Assembly (NCBI RefSeq): GCF_016899955.1
Contig: NZ_JACJJL010000002.1
Span: 1-64,000, forward strand
DNA: 64,000 bases
Source of the DNA: Marseilla massiliensis
Lineage (GTDB): Bacteria; Bacteroidota; Bacteroidia; Bacteroidales; Bacteroidaceae
Reading direction: 5' to 3'
In this document: piece after piece, positions 52,890 to 63,050 of the stretch
Numbering within the stretch: position 1 is the first letter of the stretch
How the letters are laid out: every line of letters begins with the position of its first letter
Program-made: the position numbers and the translations under genes
The notes under the pieces: generated by a model
The model's database searches: none
Told to the model about the DNA's origin: nothing
What the model saw: only the letters and a program-made list of their open reading frames with translations

Positions 52890-54165
52890 TTCTTATCCTT
52901 TTTCCGTTTGTCTATCGATTCCATCTCACTCCGAATCTCCCAGTCGGGATACGGCAAGAACTCCACGGGGCGCACCTTTTCCTGTGTGAACTGGAACAGA
53001 ACGAAGAACACCGGCACAAAGAACAGTATGGCAAGTGTGCCGAATATCATCCCGCCGATGACGCCCGAGCCGAGCGACGAGTTGCCGTTGGCGCCCGCAC
53101 CGCTGGCGAACATGAGTGGCAACAGGCCGAATATCATGGCAAGGATGGTCATGAGGATGGGCCTGAGGCGCACCTTGGCAGCGGCGAGGGCTGCCTGCAC
53201 GAGCGTCATGCCAGCCCTTCGGCGGTCGGCGGCATACTCCGTCAGCAGGATGGCCGTCTTCGACAGCAGTCCGATGAGCATGATCAGGCCCGTCTGGAGG
53301 TATATGTTGTTCTCCAGCCCCATCAGCTTTGCGAACAGGAAACTGCCCATAAGGCCGAACGGCACAGACAGTATGACGGCGAAAGGCACGAAGAAGCTCT
53401 CGTAGAGTCCGCACAGGATGAGGTATACAAACACCGTGCAGACAATGAAGATGATGGCCGTGTTGTTGGTTGTCTGGCTCTCCTCACGGCTCAGGCCCGA
53501 GAACTCGAAGCCGTAGCCGCGCGGCAACACCGATGCCGCCGTCTCCCGGATGGCCTTTATTGCGTCGCCCGAGCTGTAGCCTTGGGCGGCCTCTCCGTTG
53601 ATGCCCATGGCGCTGTAGAGGTTGAAGCGGCCCAGCGACTCGGGCCCGTAGACCTTGGTCAGCGTCACGAACTGGCTCAGCGGAGCCATCTTCCCGTCGC
53701 CCACGCGGGTGTATACCTTGTCGAGCGACTCGGGCGTTATACGGTATTCGGGCGACGATTGTATATTACGCGGTAGAGTTTGTTGAAGCGGTTGAAGTTT
53801 GAAACGTACTGCCCGCTGTAATATCCGGCCAGGGTGGCGAGCACGGCGTCGGCAGTTGTTCCGGCGCGCTGGCACTTGGCGGCGTCCACCTCGACAAGGA
53901 ACTGCGGGAAGTTTACGTTGAACGTGGTGTAAGCCGAGCCTATCTCGGGTCGCTTCTGCAGTTCGGCAATAAACTTCCGGCCCACGTTGTACAGCTCGTC
54001 GACGCTGCCCCCGGGATAGCTCGTGGTCACCTCGACCGTTGGCGGGGCAATGCTTGGAAACTGTTCTATGGGCAATGTGAAAAGAGCGATGACCCCGACA
54101 AGAATGATTGCCACCGAGATGACAATCGAGAGCACGGGGCGCTCAATGAAAGTCTTTATCTTCAT
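52886..54165 (-). pseudogene. AcrB-type RND pump remnant (large internal deletion plus frameshift)
   Basis: The N-terminus is normal (MKIKTFIERPVLSIVISVAI, FPSIAPPTVEVTTSYPGGS). It then jumps straight to the late docking domain (LYNVGRKFIAELQKRPEIGSA, GYYSGQYVSNFNRFNKLYRV). About 600 residues of the ~1040 normally present are missing. A second defect, a one-base loss near 53750, shifts the frame before QSSPEYRITPESLDKVYTR. From there the C-terminal pump half with its membrane helices runs intact to the end. The product cannot form a working pump. Confidence 0.85.
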
Positions 54166-54167
54166 AC

Positions 54168-54712
54168 TTACTCCTCGGGGTATTTTCTTGTTGTAATGGG
54201 CATTCCGTCTTGAAGCATGCCGGCGCCTTCGGTGACGATGGTCTCGCCCTGTTTCAGGCCGCTGCGCACGATATACTTCTTCCGGTCGTTGAGCGGCGTC
54301 ACCTCGATGCGTGTCGACTTGGCCCTGCCGTCCACCACACGGTAGACAAACACCTTGTCTTGCAGCTCAAAGGTGGCGCCCTGCGGTATGGTCAGCGCCC
54401 CGTCGGTGCGCTGCGTCACAACCACGTTGCCTGCGCCGCCGCTGTGCAGCAGCCCCGTGGGATTGGGGAATACGGCCCTCAGGCTCACCGACCCGGTCTG
54501 GCCGTCAGCTTGCCTTCAACCTGCGGATAAATCTGAACATCCTGCCGCCCGCGGATTGTTGCGGGGTAATCGGCTGTGGTCTCCACGCTCTCACACGCCA
54601 CCTTGGCCACGGGATAGGCCTGCTGCGCCGTGGTGGGCGCACCCTCACGGCACGACACGATCAGCAAGGCCGCACCGCACAGAAAGACGAGTCTTAATCT
54701 TTTCTTATTCAT
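54168..54712 (-). pseudogene. AcrA-type membrane fusion protein remnant (internal deletion)
   Basis: The N-terminus MNKKRLRLVFLCGAALLIVSC (lipobox) and YPATIRGRQDVQIYPQVEGK are typical. The sequence then joins directly to the C-terminal barrel/MP domain (SVSLRAVFPNPTGLLHSGG, RSGLKQGETIVTEGAGMLQDGMP) in a different frame. The coiled-coil hairpin and lipoyl part (~200 residues) are gone. About 182 codons remain versus ~370 normal. First gene of the broken operon; a near-consensus GAACTTTG box lies ~25 bp upstream. Confidence 0.82.
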
Positions 54713-54823
54713 ATCAACGAACATTTGTTTGCCGATGCAAAGTTCGGCATATTCCACCTGACAAGGAACAGGCGCCCAACCGAACCGTAAAAAACGACAT
54801 CCGAAGCGTTGCCAAAAAGGAAA

Positions 54824-55104
54824 TGGGAACACAAACCGACCTCCACCTGCCGGCGAGGTTTCCGACTTAAGGAAACAAGATACGCCACCCCAAAGGAAGC
54901 ACTTACCGACTTTGCCGCAATGAAACCAACATCAAACAATGTATAATCTATGAATTTACGGTTTGGAATACATCCTGCAAAAAGAAGGACATTACGTCTT
55001 TGCCGCACAAAACATAACGGCACACAAGTAAAAACCAATGTATTTACGATTCAAAATACATCCATCAAAAACATAACATTACGACTTTGCCGCAAAGAAA
55101 CCAA
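54824..55104. repeat. Degenerate tandem repeat, about three units of 87-88 bp
   Basis: TTTGCCGCA recurs at 54911, 54999 and 55086, each preceded by an ACNTTACG/ACTTACCG-type block. Units 2 and 3 also share TTTACG...AATACATCC...CAAAAA...ACATTACG. AT-rich and noncoding, between the broken RND operon and repeat copy E. Confidence 0.6.
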
Positions 55105-55295
55105 CGACACAATGCGAAAAGCCCATCGGCCACACGGCCCAGAAGCCCCCTACCCACGGTGGAGGGCGGGGGAAGTGGAGGCCACATACGCCCACAAATT
55201 CACCCTAAAAATTAACATTTCATTTTTCGGTGAAATAGAAATTGCAACGCACGGAAAGGCATAAGCCACAGGTAAACTTGCCATGCAAAACCGCA
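55105..55295. other. Intergenic spacer
   Basis: No gene or structured element seen between the tandem repeat and repeat copy E. Confidence 0.45.
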
Positions 55296-55381
55296 ACGAA
55301 TACTGTTTCGGGCAGCAAAACAGGCCGTTCGGCCGTGCAATATGTGCCGTTTCTGATGGCAAAACGACATGTTTTGCAAGC
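55296..55381 (-). repeat. Dispersed palindromic repeat, copy E (reverse orientation)
   Basis: Read on the minus strand, CGTTTTGCCATCAGAAACGG followed by CACATATTGC matches the 3' half of copies A and D. Confidence 0.55.
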
Positions 55382-55710
55382 CATTTTTGCAGAAAAAATG
55401 CTGTTTTCGGGCATTTTCTGCCCAATATCACGGCGCAGACTATTGCACAATGCCATCCGCACCATTCTTATGGCGCTATCCTACAGCCGGTTACGATTGC
55501 ACATCCATTTTGGCGATATTTGGCTCCCGGCGGCCAACATAGCGCAAAGACACGGATATGGAAGGGCTTTACCTGCCGGCATTTAACTCTTTTTGCAATC
55601 ATTAACACACCATCCCAACCCCCCAAACCATTTCAATGCCTCCCCCTCCACCTCATTGCCATTCAACGCCTTTACCATTTTATATCTCCACCTTCCAACC
55701 TTCCAAACGC
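55382..55710. other. Intergenic region
   Basis: About 330 bp downstream of the response regulator gene, pyrimidine-rich on the plus strand; nothing recognisable. Confidence 0.45.
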
Positions 55711-56466
55711 CTACCTGTCCATCCAGGCCTTGAAAGCCGGCGCCTTCTCGCGGCTCACCACCACCCTGTCGTCGGGCCACCCCACAAGGTGAAGCACGAG
55801 CTTTGAATTGAAGTAGTTGCCAATGTATGCCACGCTGTCGGCACGTATGATATACTGCCTGTTGGCACGGAAGAACCGTTCGGGGTCGAGCTAGGCCTCG
55901 AGCGCGTCCATCGACAGCGCAACCGGGTGCTGCGTGCCATCGTTCAGGCGCAGTCGCGACACCTTGTTCTCGGAGAACACATGGTTGACGTCGCGCACCA
56001 ACACCTGTCTGTAGCCGTCGCGCCACGGCAGCAGAAACCTCTCGCTGTACCGGTAGCCCCCCTGCCCCAGCTGCCTGAACAGCTGCCCGGGGTCGCCCTC
56101 TACCGGGCGCGCCACCATCTGCCGCGCCCGCCGTATGGCAGCCTCCAGCTCGTCGGCATCGACGGGCTTGAGCAGATAGTCGATGGCGTTATACTTGAAA
56201 GCCTTGATGGCATACTCATCGTAGGCGGTGGTGAAGATGACCGGCACCGAAGGCGGCTCACGGTTGAACGCCTCGAAGCTCAGCCCGTCGGACAGCCTTA
56301 TGTCGGCCAGTATGATGTCGGCCACTTCGCCGTGCCTCATGTATTCCACGGCCTCCTGTATGCTCGCTGCAGGGCCTATGGTCCTGAACGTGCGGTCCAT
56401 GGCCTCAATCATCCGGCGCAAGTGGTTGTAGTTGCGCCTCTCGTCTTCCAAAATAAGTATGTTCAT
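55711..56466 (-). pseudogene. LytTR response regulator interrupted by an in-frame TAG
   Basis: The receiver domain is intact (MNILILEDERRNYNHLRRMI, VADIILADIRLSDGLS with the phospho-Asp, VIFTTAYDEYAIKAFKYNAIDYLLKPVD). The LytTR DNA-binding domain starts normally (RFLLPWRDGYRQVLVRDVNHVFSENKVSRL) but meets TAG at 55893-55891 after SMDALEA. Beyond it the same frame continues as LDPERFFRANRQYIIRADSV to a proper end (AFKAWMDR, stop at 55711). Gln at this point is typical, so CAG to TAG is the simplest explanation. Its ATG overlaps the kinase stop. Confidence 0.85.
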
Positions 56467-57524
56467 ATCTCCCTGTCGTTATCCAGGCCGCTGATGATGG
56501 GCAGCCTGACTGTATATACAAACTCAGTGCTCTCTACCGACGGCCTGCGGCCACCTATCAGCGCATATCGCTCGGCTATGTTGCGCTGCCCTATGCCCGT
56601 CGACACCGGGGCCGAAGCCAGCGGCTGCAAGGCATTGCGCACCACCAGGCACCCGTCGGCCACAGAAACGGCAATCATGAGCGGGCTTTCCCTTGAAAAG
56701 CGGTTGTGCTTCAAGGCGTTCTCCACCACAATCTGCAGGCTTGCCGGCGGTATGCTGCCGTCGGCGTCGCGCACCTCCGGCCCTATGCTCACCACTATGC
56801 TGTCGCCATAGCGCATGTACATAAGGTAGAGATACGAGTCGAGAAAAGCCAGCTCGTCGGCCAGGGGCACCGTGTCGCGGTCGTAGTTCTGTATTATGTA
56901 GCGGTAAACCTTCGAGAGCTTTCCAAGGAATTTCACCGCCAGTCGGCTGTCTTCCATTATCAGCTCCGTCAGTATGCTGAAGTTGTTGAACATGAAATGC
57001 TGGTCTACCTGCTGCTTGAGCGCATTGAGCTTGGTCTGCATGGCCTCTGTCTCAAGCCTGCGCTTGGCCGCCTCAGCCTCCATGTATGAATACAGGTAAT
57101 GGGCGTTGACATACACGTTTGATATGAACGTGGCCAGTATGCTGTAGACGTAGAGGTGCTGCACCTGCAGGAAAGGCAGCCCGTCGAGGTTGAACATGTA
57201 GCCCGTGAGCAGCGACAGGAGGTAGGCCGTCAGCGTGTTCATGATGAACAACGCCAGCGAATATACCAGCAGGCTGCGGTACGGGTGGGCAAACGACATG
57301 AATCGGCGCTATATTCCCTTGCTGTAGAATATGGAAAGCTGCACGAAAAGGAATATGCATACGAACGTGGTGGCCGCGTCGACCACGTAGCCCCACAGCG
57401 GATAACCGCCGAAATAAAACTCGCGCGCCTGCTCGTCGGTCACAATGTAGAGCAGCATATAGAGCGCGTAAGTGATGAGCGAGAGCACAAGGCGGCTCTT
57501 CTTAGTGTCCAACCAAAATCCCAT
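56463..57524 (-). pseudogene. LytS/YehU-type sensor histidine kinase interrupted by an in-frame TAG
   Basis: The N-terminal piece (MGFWLDTKKSRLVLSLITYA, then membrane helices to FVQLSIFYSKGI) is separated by TAG at 57311-57309 from RRFMSFAHPYRSLLVYSLAL in the same frame. The remainder has two more membrane helices, then the His_kinase domain (LNALKQQVDQHFMFNNFSILTELI with the phosphoacceptor-like His) and the ATPase region (IPPASLQIVVENALKHNRFS, GIGQRNIAERYALIGG). Either the protein is split, with a methionine at 57299 able to restart, or the gene is dead. Coupled to the equally interrupted response regulator. Confidence 0.8.
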
Positions 57525-57755
57525 ATACGTTGCTTTATGCCGCAATGCCGCCAACACGGGGCGCACGCGGTTTTACGACTGCAAAGTAAGCAAATAATTG
57601 TGAGACGCCAATGGCCCGGCAGCCCCAAACGTAAAAAAATGCTTCCGAAGCGTCTCACCTCACCAACATTGGGCTCAATGGCGCAAAACCCACGCTTCGG
57701 CAGCGTTTTTATACACTTCGGCAGGAAGGGCGCTCGGCCTCCGGCAGCAAACCAC

Positions 57756-57763
57756 TAACTTTG
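57756..57763 (+). promoter_or_regulatory. -7 box of the cytidylate kinase-like/MATE operon
   Basis: TAACTTTG, 39 bases before the first ATG. Confidence 0.55.
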
Positions 57764-57802
57764 CACCGCAAAAAGACCATGGCCACAAGGCCGTAAAAAA
57801 AG

Positions 57803-58396
57803 ATGACGATGAACAAGACAATAACCATTAGCCGCGAATACGGTTCGGGCGGACTGGCGACAGGCATGATGCTCGCCAAGAGGCTGGGCATACCGCTTTA
57901 TGACAGGAAGATGGTGGAGATGGCCGCAGCCGAGGCCGGCCTGTCGGCCAATGTCGTAGACGATAAGGAAGAAAAGTGCCCCGGCGCGTTCGACTACCGG
58001 GCCTACCTGCTCAACTGCGGCAGGCCTGTTGCCGACAGGGTCTTCTTCGCCCAAAGCGACGTCATACGCAAGCTGGCAGGCCAGGGGCCGTGTGTCATCG
58101 TCGGACGATGCGCCGACTACGTGTTGCGCGACCATCACGAGTGCCTCAACATCTTCATCCACTCGCCGCTGGAACTGCGGGTGAACCGTGTGGCGGGGCG
58201 CATGGGGTGCAACCTGGAAAAGGCCCACGAGGCCACAACCACCGCCGACAAAAACCGAGCGGCCTACCACTGGCACTATGCCAGGACTGCGTGGGGGCGG
58301 GCGGCCAACTACCACCTAAGCATAGACAGCTCGATAGGGCTTGATGAAACGGTAAGCATGATAATGCAACTGATAAGCCTCACAGACAAGAAATGA
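57803..58396 (+). CDS. Cytidylate kinase-like family protein
   Basis: 197 residues (195 from the second methionine, MNKTI). The P-loop-like start TITISREYGSGGLATGMMLAKRLGIPLYDRKMVEMAA and GPCVIVGRCADYVLRDH define the AAA-type cytidylate kinase-like family found in gut anaerobes. It lacks the full CMP-binding arrangement of true Cmk as far as I can see, so NMP kinase activity is uncertain. Its stop overlaps the start of the MATE gene (ATGA), so they are translationally coupled, a pairing I recall in Bacteroidales. Confidence 0.82.
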   Translation: MTMNKTITISREYGSGGLATGMMLAKRLGIPLYDRKMVEMAAAEAGLSANVVDDKEEKCPGAFDYRAYLLNCGRPVADRVFFAQSDVIRKLAGQGPCVIVGRCADYVLRDHHECLNIFIHSPLELRVNRVAGRMGCNLEKAHEATTTADKNRAAYHWHYARTAWGRAANYHLSIDSSIGLDETVSMIMQLISLTDKK

Positions 58397-59778
58397 AAGA
58401 ACTCGACCTTACACAAGGCAGCGTGCCTAAGGTTCTGCTGCAGTTTGCACTGCCTTTCCTGCTAGCCAACTTGCTGCAGGCCCTGTACGGCGGGGCCGAC
58501 CTCTTTGTTGTCGGGCAATATGACGACGCGGCAAGCGTGGCCGGGGTGGCCATAGGCAGCCAGGTGACGCAGACCATAACTGGCATCATACTGGGCCTTA
58601 CCACAGGCACTACCATACTCATTGCCATTGCCACGGGAGGGCGCAACGACCGCGAGGCAGCCTCGACCATCGGCACTTCGGCCTGCTTCTTCACTCTGGC
58701 AGGCGTCATCCTCGCCGCCATCATGGTAGCGCTGCACGGCCATATAGCCGAACTGATGCACACCCCGGCCGAAGCCATGGCCGACACACGCCACTACATA
58801 CTGATATGCTCGGCGGGAATACCGTTCATAATGGGCTACAACGTGGTGTGCGGAGTGCTGCGCGGATTGGGCGACTCGCGCTCGCCGCTCTATTTCGTGG
58901 GCATAGCCTGTGTCATCAACATCGCTTTCGACTTCCTGCTCGTGGGGGCCTTCGGCATGAGAGCCGCCGGGGCAGCCATAGCCACGGTGTTCTCGCAGGG
59001 CGTGATCTTCGTCGCCGCCCTGGCTTTCCTGCGCAAGCGCGGCTTCCACTTCGACTTCTCGCGCAACGACATACGGTTCAACCGCCGGCTGTCGGGGCGC
59101 ATACTGAAACTCGGAGCGCCCATAGCGCTGCAGGATGCGCTCGTAAACGTGTCGTTCCTGCTCATCACTGTCATCGTAAACCAGATGGGAGTGGTGGCAT
59201 CGGCAGCGCTCGGCGTATTGGAAAAGATAGTGGTCTTCGCCATGCTACCGCCCACGGCAATGGCATCGGCGGTAGCTACGATGACGGCACAGAACTATGG
59301 TGCCGGACTGACAGGGCGCATGACGGGCTGCCTCAAGGCTGGCATAGCCATGTCACTGGTGTTCGGCGTGTCGGTGTGCGCCTACTCCCAGGTGCTGCCG
59401 GAGACGCTCACGACCATCTTCACCACCGACATTGCCGTGGTAAACATGGGAGCCGACTACCTGCGGGGGTATAGCCTAGACTGCATATTGGTTTGCTTCG
59501 TGTTCTGCATCAACTCGCATTTCAGCGGGCAGGGCAACTCTTGGTTCCCCATGCTGCACAGCATGGCGGCCACTTTCATGGTGCGAATACCGCTGTCATA
59601 CCTGTTCAGCCACATCAACCCGTCGTCCCTACTGCTCATGGGATATGCACCGCCCATCTCAACACTGTTTTCTCTGCTGATATGCGCTTTATACCTGAGA
59701 CACAACAACCGCAAAATGAAGGCCAGGCAAGACTGGGCCACAAACACAACAGACGCAACAACAACCTTCATAACCTGA
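58393..59778 (+). CDS. MATE-family efflux transporter (second)
   Basis: 461 residues with ~12 membrane spans. Family blocks are LTQGSVPKVLLQFALPFLLANLLQALYGGADLFVVGQYDD, GLTTGTTILIAIATGGRNDREA, GDSRSPLYFVGIACVINIAFDFLLVGAFGMRAAGAAIAT and LLITVIVNQMGVVASAALGVLEKI. It is DinF/NorM-like, a cation-coupled exporter of drugs or metabolites. It belongs to a different MATE branch from the one at 14.8-16.2 kb. Confidence 0.92.
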   Translation: MKELDLTQGSVPKVLLQFALPFLLANLLQALYGGADLFVVGQYDDAASVAGVAIGSQVTQTITGIILGLTTGTTILIAIATGGRNDREAASTIGTSACFFTLAGVILAAIMVALHGHIAELMHTPAEAMADTRHYILICSAGIPFIMGYNVVCGVLRGLGDSRSPLYFVGIACVINIAFDFLLVGAFGMRAAGAAIATVFSQGVIFVAALAFLRKRGFHFDFSRNDIRFNRRLSGRILKLGAPIALQDALVNVSFLLITVIVNQMGVVASAALGVLEKIVVFAMLPPTAMASAVATMTAQNYGAGLTGRMTGCLKAGIAMSLVFGVSVCAYSQVLPETLTTIFTTDIAVVNMGADYLRGYSLDCILVCFVFCINSHFSGQGNSWFPMLHSMAATFMVRIPLSYLFSHINPSSLLLMGYAPPISTLFSLLICALYLRHNNRKMKARQDWATNTTDATTTFIT

Positions 59779-59831
59779 CAATCTGTTAACGCGAAGCTCC
59801 TGCAACAAAGCCAAGACAGGATGAAACGCGA

Positions 59832-59871
59832 GGCGGCGCAGGGGGTAAATGCCCTTCTGCGCCGCCGTTTT
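59832..59871. terminator. Terminator between MATE and merR
   Basis: Stem GGCGGCGCAG / CTGCGCCGCC (10 bp, extended by GGG/CCC inside) followed by GTTTTA; the genes converge here. Confidence 0.75.
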
Positions 59872-59878
59872 ACTGTTA

Positions 59879-60229
59879 TCACTCCAGCATGTCAAGCTGC
59901 TTTTTCATGGCCATAAGCTCATCCTTTATGCCCATGAGGCATTCCAGCAACCCTGCCGTGCGGTCGGCCCCCGTGCGATTGCTGCTGATGATCTTCTTCG
60001 CAGCGGCAAGCTTGAAGCCGCGCACTTTGACAAGGTTGTGTATGAGCCGTATCTGCTCGATGTCTTTCTCAGAGTACTGGCGCACCTTGCCGGGCCCCTT
60101 GGTCTTGGGCTTCAGGTATGGAAACTCCTGCTCCCAATATCGCAGGGTGCTCTCGTTCAGCCCAAACATCCGGGCCACCTCGCTGATGGAGTAATAGAGC
60201 TTGAGGTTCTTGTCGAGGTTGAGTGCCAT
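59879..60229 (-). CDS. MerR-family transcriptional regulator
   Basis: 116 residues from MALNLDKNLKLYYSISEVARMFGLNESTLRYWEQEF, a MerR winged-helix start; PKTKGPGKVRQYSEKDIEQIRLIHNLVKVRGFKLAAAKKII completes the DNA-binding part. The C-terminal ~35 residues form a coiled coil ending MKKQLDMLE, with no effector domain. It resembles the short Bacteroidetes MerR proteins. It diverges from alaS, with the two promoters interleaved. Confidence 0.9.
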   Translation of the reverse strand: MALNLDKNLKLYYSISEVARMFGLNESTLRYWEQEFPYLKPKTKGPGKVRQYSEKDIEQIRLIHNLVKVRGFKLAAAKKIISSNRTGADRTAGLLECLMGIKDELMAMKKQLDMLE

Positions 60230-60265
60230 AAAATCACATGTTTTTGTCAATCAGGGAATAAAACA

Positions 60266-60297
60266 TTTGCAAATGTACGGAAAAGAAAGTATCTTTG
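60266..60297 (+). promoter_or_regulatory. alaS promoter
   Basis: TTTG (60266-60269), 20 bp, TATCTTTG (60290-60297). The -33 element abuts the -7 box of merR on the other strand. Confidence 0.7.
60270..60277 (-). promoter_or_regulatory. -7 box of merR
   Basis: TACATTTG on the minus strand, located inside the alaS promoter spacer. MerR proteins often bind such spacers, so mutual or auto-regulation is possible. Confidence 0.55.
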
Positions 60298-60336
60298 CAA
60301 CACTTTTAAGGGAAATTATAATATCAATTGAAATAT

Positions 60337-62958
60337 ATGATGACTGCAAACGAAATCCGCGACTCATTCAAGAATTTCTTTGAGTCGAAAGGGCACGCCA
60401 TCGTGCCGTCGGCCCCGATGGTGATAAAGGACGACCCGACACTGATGTTCACCAACGCCGGTATGAACCAGTGGAAAGACATCATTCTCGGCACACGCGA
60501 CCCGGAACCGCGGCGCCGGGCCGACTCTCAGAAGTGCCTGCGCGTGAGCGGCAAGCACAACGACCTGGAAGAGGTGGGCCACGACACCTACCATCACACA
60601 ATGTTCGAGATGCTCGGCAACTGGAGCTTCGGCGACTACTTCAAGGAGGGAGCCATAGACATGGCATGGGAATATCTGGTGGATGTGCTCCACCTCGACC
60701 CCAAAGACCTTTACGTTACGGTGTTCGAAGGCTCGGAAGACGAGGGGCTCGGCCGCGACGACGAAGCGGCTTCATACTGGGCGAAGCACGTGCCGACAGA
60801 CCACATCATCAACGGCAACAAGCACGACAACTTCTGGGAGATGGGCGACACAGGCCCCTGCGGCCCCTGCTCCGAGATACACCTCGACTCACGCACGCCC
60901 GAAGAGAAGGCCAAGGTGCCCGGCCGCGAACTGGTGAACAAGGACGACCCGCAGGTCATCGAGATATGGAACCTTGTCTTCATGCAGTATAACCGCCGCG
61001 CAGACGGCTCGCTTGAGAAGCTGGCAATGAACGTCATAGACACCGGTATGGGCTTTGAGCGGCTTGTGCGCGCCCTCCAAGGCAAGCACTCCAACTACGA
61101 CACGGACATCTTCCAGCCCATAATCCGCGAGATTGCGCGGCTCTCCGGCAAGGAATACGGGCGCGACGAGCAGACCGACGTGGCCATGCGGGTTGTCGCC
61201 GACCACCTTCGCGCCGTGGCATTCTCCATCGCCGACGGGCAGTTGCCGGGCAATGCCAAGGCCGGCTACGTGATTCGCCGCATCCTCCGCCGCGCCGTGC
61301 GCTACGCATATACGTTCCTCGGGCAGAAAGAAGCATTCATGTACAAGCTCCTGCCAGTATTCATCTTCGAGATGGGGAAGGCCTATCCCGAACTCGAAGC
61401 ACAGCGTGAGCTCATCGGCAGGGTAATGAAAGAAGAGGAAGACTCGTTCCTTCGCACACTCGACAAGGGCATCAACCTGCTCAACGGAGCCATGGACGAG
61501 CTCAAAGCCCACGGCCTCAAGCAGCTCGACGGGGCCCAGGCGTTCCGCCTTTTCGACACTTACGGCTTCCCCCTCGACCTTACCGAGCTGATATGCCGCG
61601 AGAACGGCTACACCGTAGACGAGCGCCAGTTTGACGAAGAGATGCAAAAGCAAAAGGCACGCGCCCGCAACGCCGCCCAGGTGGAAAGCTCCGACTGGAC
61701 TGAACTGCGCCAAGGTGAGCAGCAGTTTGTGGGCTACGACTACTCTGAACACGAGTGCCACATACTCCGCTACCGCCGTGTGACCCAGAAAAAGAGCACA
61801 TACTATGAGCTCGTGCTTGACTTCACGCCCTTCTACGGGGAAATGGGAGGACAGGTAGGCGACACCGGTGTGCTTGTCAGCGAGTATGAGACGGTGGACA
61901 TAACAGACACCAAGCGCGAGAACAACCAGAGCATACACATAGTGAAAGAGCTGCCCAAGCACCCCGAAGCCGACTTCATGGCATGCGTAGACACCGACAA
62001 GCGGGCTGCCAGCGCTGCCAACCACACAGCCACCCACCTGCTTGACTACGCGCTGAAACAGGTGCTCGGCGAGCACGTCGAGCAGAAAGGCTCGTATGTA
62101 AGCGCCGACACACTGCGCTTCGACTTCTCGCATTTCCAGAAGGTTACGGACGAAGAGCTCCGCCAAACGGAGCGTATCGTCAACGAGATGATACGCCAGG
62201 ACCTGCCGCTCGACGAGCACCGCGACATGCCTTTGGCCGAAGCTAAGGAGATGGGGGCCGTGGCCCTGTTCGGAGAGAAGTACGGCGACAAGGTGCGCGT
62301 GGTGCGTTTCGGCCCCAGCTGCGAGTTCTGCGGCGGCATCCACGCCCATTCTACAGGCCGCATAGGCATGTTCAAGATAATCAGCGAGAGCTCTGTGGCA
62401 GCCGGTGTGCGCCGCATCGAGGCCAAGACCGGCCGTGAGTGCGAAGAGTTGCTCTACGGCATAGAGGACACCCTGAAGGCCATCCGCTCGCTGTTCAACA
62501 ACGCCAAAGACCTGAAAGGCGTGATTGGCAAGTACATCGAGGAGCACGACACGATGAGGAAAGAGATAGAAAGCTTCGAGGCCCAGGCCGTGGAGCGTGC
62601 CAAGGACAGCCTTGTGGAGAAGGCGCGCACCATAAACGGCGTCAAGGTTATCACGGCCGTGATGCCCATCGACCCTGCCCGGGCCAAGGATCTCGTGTTC
62701 AAGATACGCCAGGCTGTGCCCGAAAACCTGCTTTGCGCCATCGGCACAGACGGCGGCGGCAAGCCAATGATAAGCGTGATGCTCAGCGACGACATGGTGA
62801 AAGACCACGGGCTGAATGCCGGCCAGATGGTTCGCGAGGCCGCAAAGCTGATTCAAGGCGGTGGCGGAGGCCAGCCTCACTATGCCACGGCGGGCGGCAA
62901 GAACCCCGACGGGCTTAGCGCCGCCATCGACAAGGTGGTGGAACTGGCCAACCTGTAG
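60337..62958 (+). CDS. alaS: Alanyl-tRNA synthetase
   Basis: 873 residues from [20 protein letters not shown] (a methionine one codon later is equally possible). It charges tRNA-Ala. The catalytic core has [24 protein letters not shown] and [22 protein letters not shown]. The editing domain has the zinc ligands in [12 protein letters not shown] and [16 protein letters not shown]. The C-terminal C-Ala domain has the glycine-rich [23 protein letters not shown]. Full length. Confidence 0.97.
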   Translation: MMTANEIRDSFKNFFESKGHAIVPSAPMVIKDDPTLMFTNAGMNQWKDIILGTRDPEPRRRADSQKCLRVSGKHNDLEEVGHDTYHHTMFEMLGNWSFGDYFKEGAIDMAWEYLVDVLHLDPKDLYVTVFEGSEDEGLGRDDEAASYWAKHVPTDHIINGNKHDNFWEMGDTGPCGPCSEIHLDSRTPEEKAKVPGRELVNKDDPQVIEIWNLVFMQYNRRADGSLEKLAMNVIDTGMGFERLVRALQGKHSNYDTDIFQPIIREIARLSGKEYGRDEQTDVAMRVVADHLRAVAFSIADGQLPGNAKAGYVIRRILRRAVRYAYTFLGQKEAFMYKLLPVFIFEMGKAYPELEAQRELIGRVMKEEEDSFLRTLDKGINLLNGAMDELKAHGLKQLDGAQAFRLFDTYGFPLDLTELICRENGYTVDERQFDEEMQKQKARARNAAQVESSDWTELRQGEQQFVGYDYSEHECHILRYRRVTQKKSTYYELVLDFTPFYGEMGGQVGDTGVLVSEYETVDITDTKRENNQSIHIVKELPKHPEADFMACVDTDKRAASAANHTATHLLDYALKQVLGEHVEQKGSYVSADTLRFDFSHFQKVTDEELRQTERIVNEMIRQDLPLDEHRDMPLAEAKEMGAVALFGEKYGDKVRVVRFGPSCEFCGGIHAHSTGRIGMFKIISESSVAAGVRRIEAKTGRECEELLYGIEDTLKAIRSLFNNAKDLKGVIGKYIEEHDTMRKEIESFEAQAVERAKDSLVEKARTINGVKVITAVMPIDPARAKDLVFKIRQAVPENLLCAIGTDGGGKPMISVMLSDDMVKDHGLNAGQMVREAAKLIQGGGGGQPHYATAGGKNPDGLSAAIDKVVELANL

Positions 62959-62990
62959 GCCATTGCAGCCTGCTGCCAACTACAAATAGC

Positions 62991-63034
62991 GGGAGTCCCG
63001 ACATGCGCATTGCATGTCGGGGCTCCCCTTTTCT
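62991..63034. terminator. Terminator after alaS
   Basis: 16-nt arms GGGAGTCCCGACATGC / GCATGTCGGGGCTCCC with one T-G pair, followed by a T-rich tract; located between convergent genes. Confidence 0.85.
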
Positions 63035-63050
63035 TTGCCGTGCCCACAGC

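Noticed and set aside
60889..62979. 696-codon open frame on the minus strand
   Set aside because: Complete shadow of alaS with Val/Leu/His-rich composition; alaS is certain on the plus strand.
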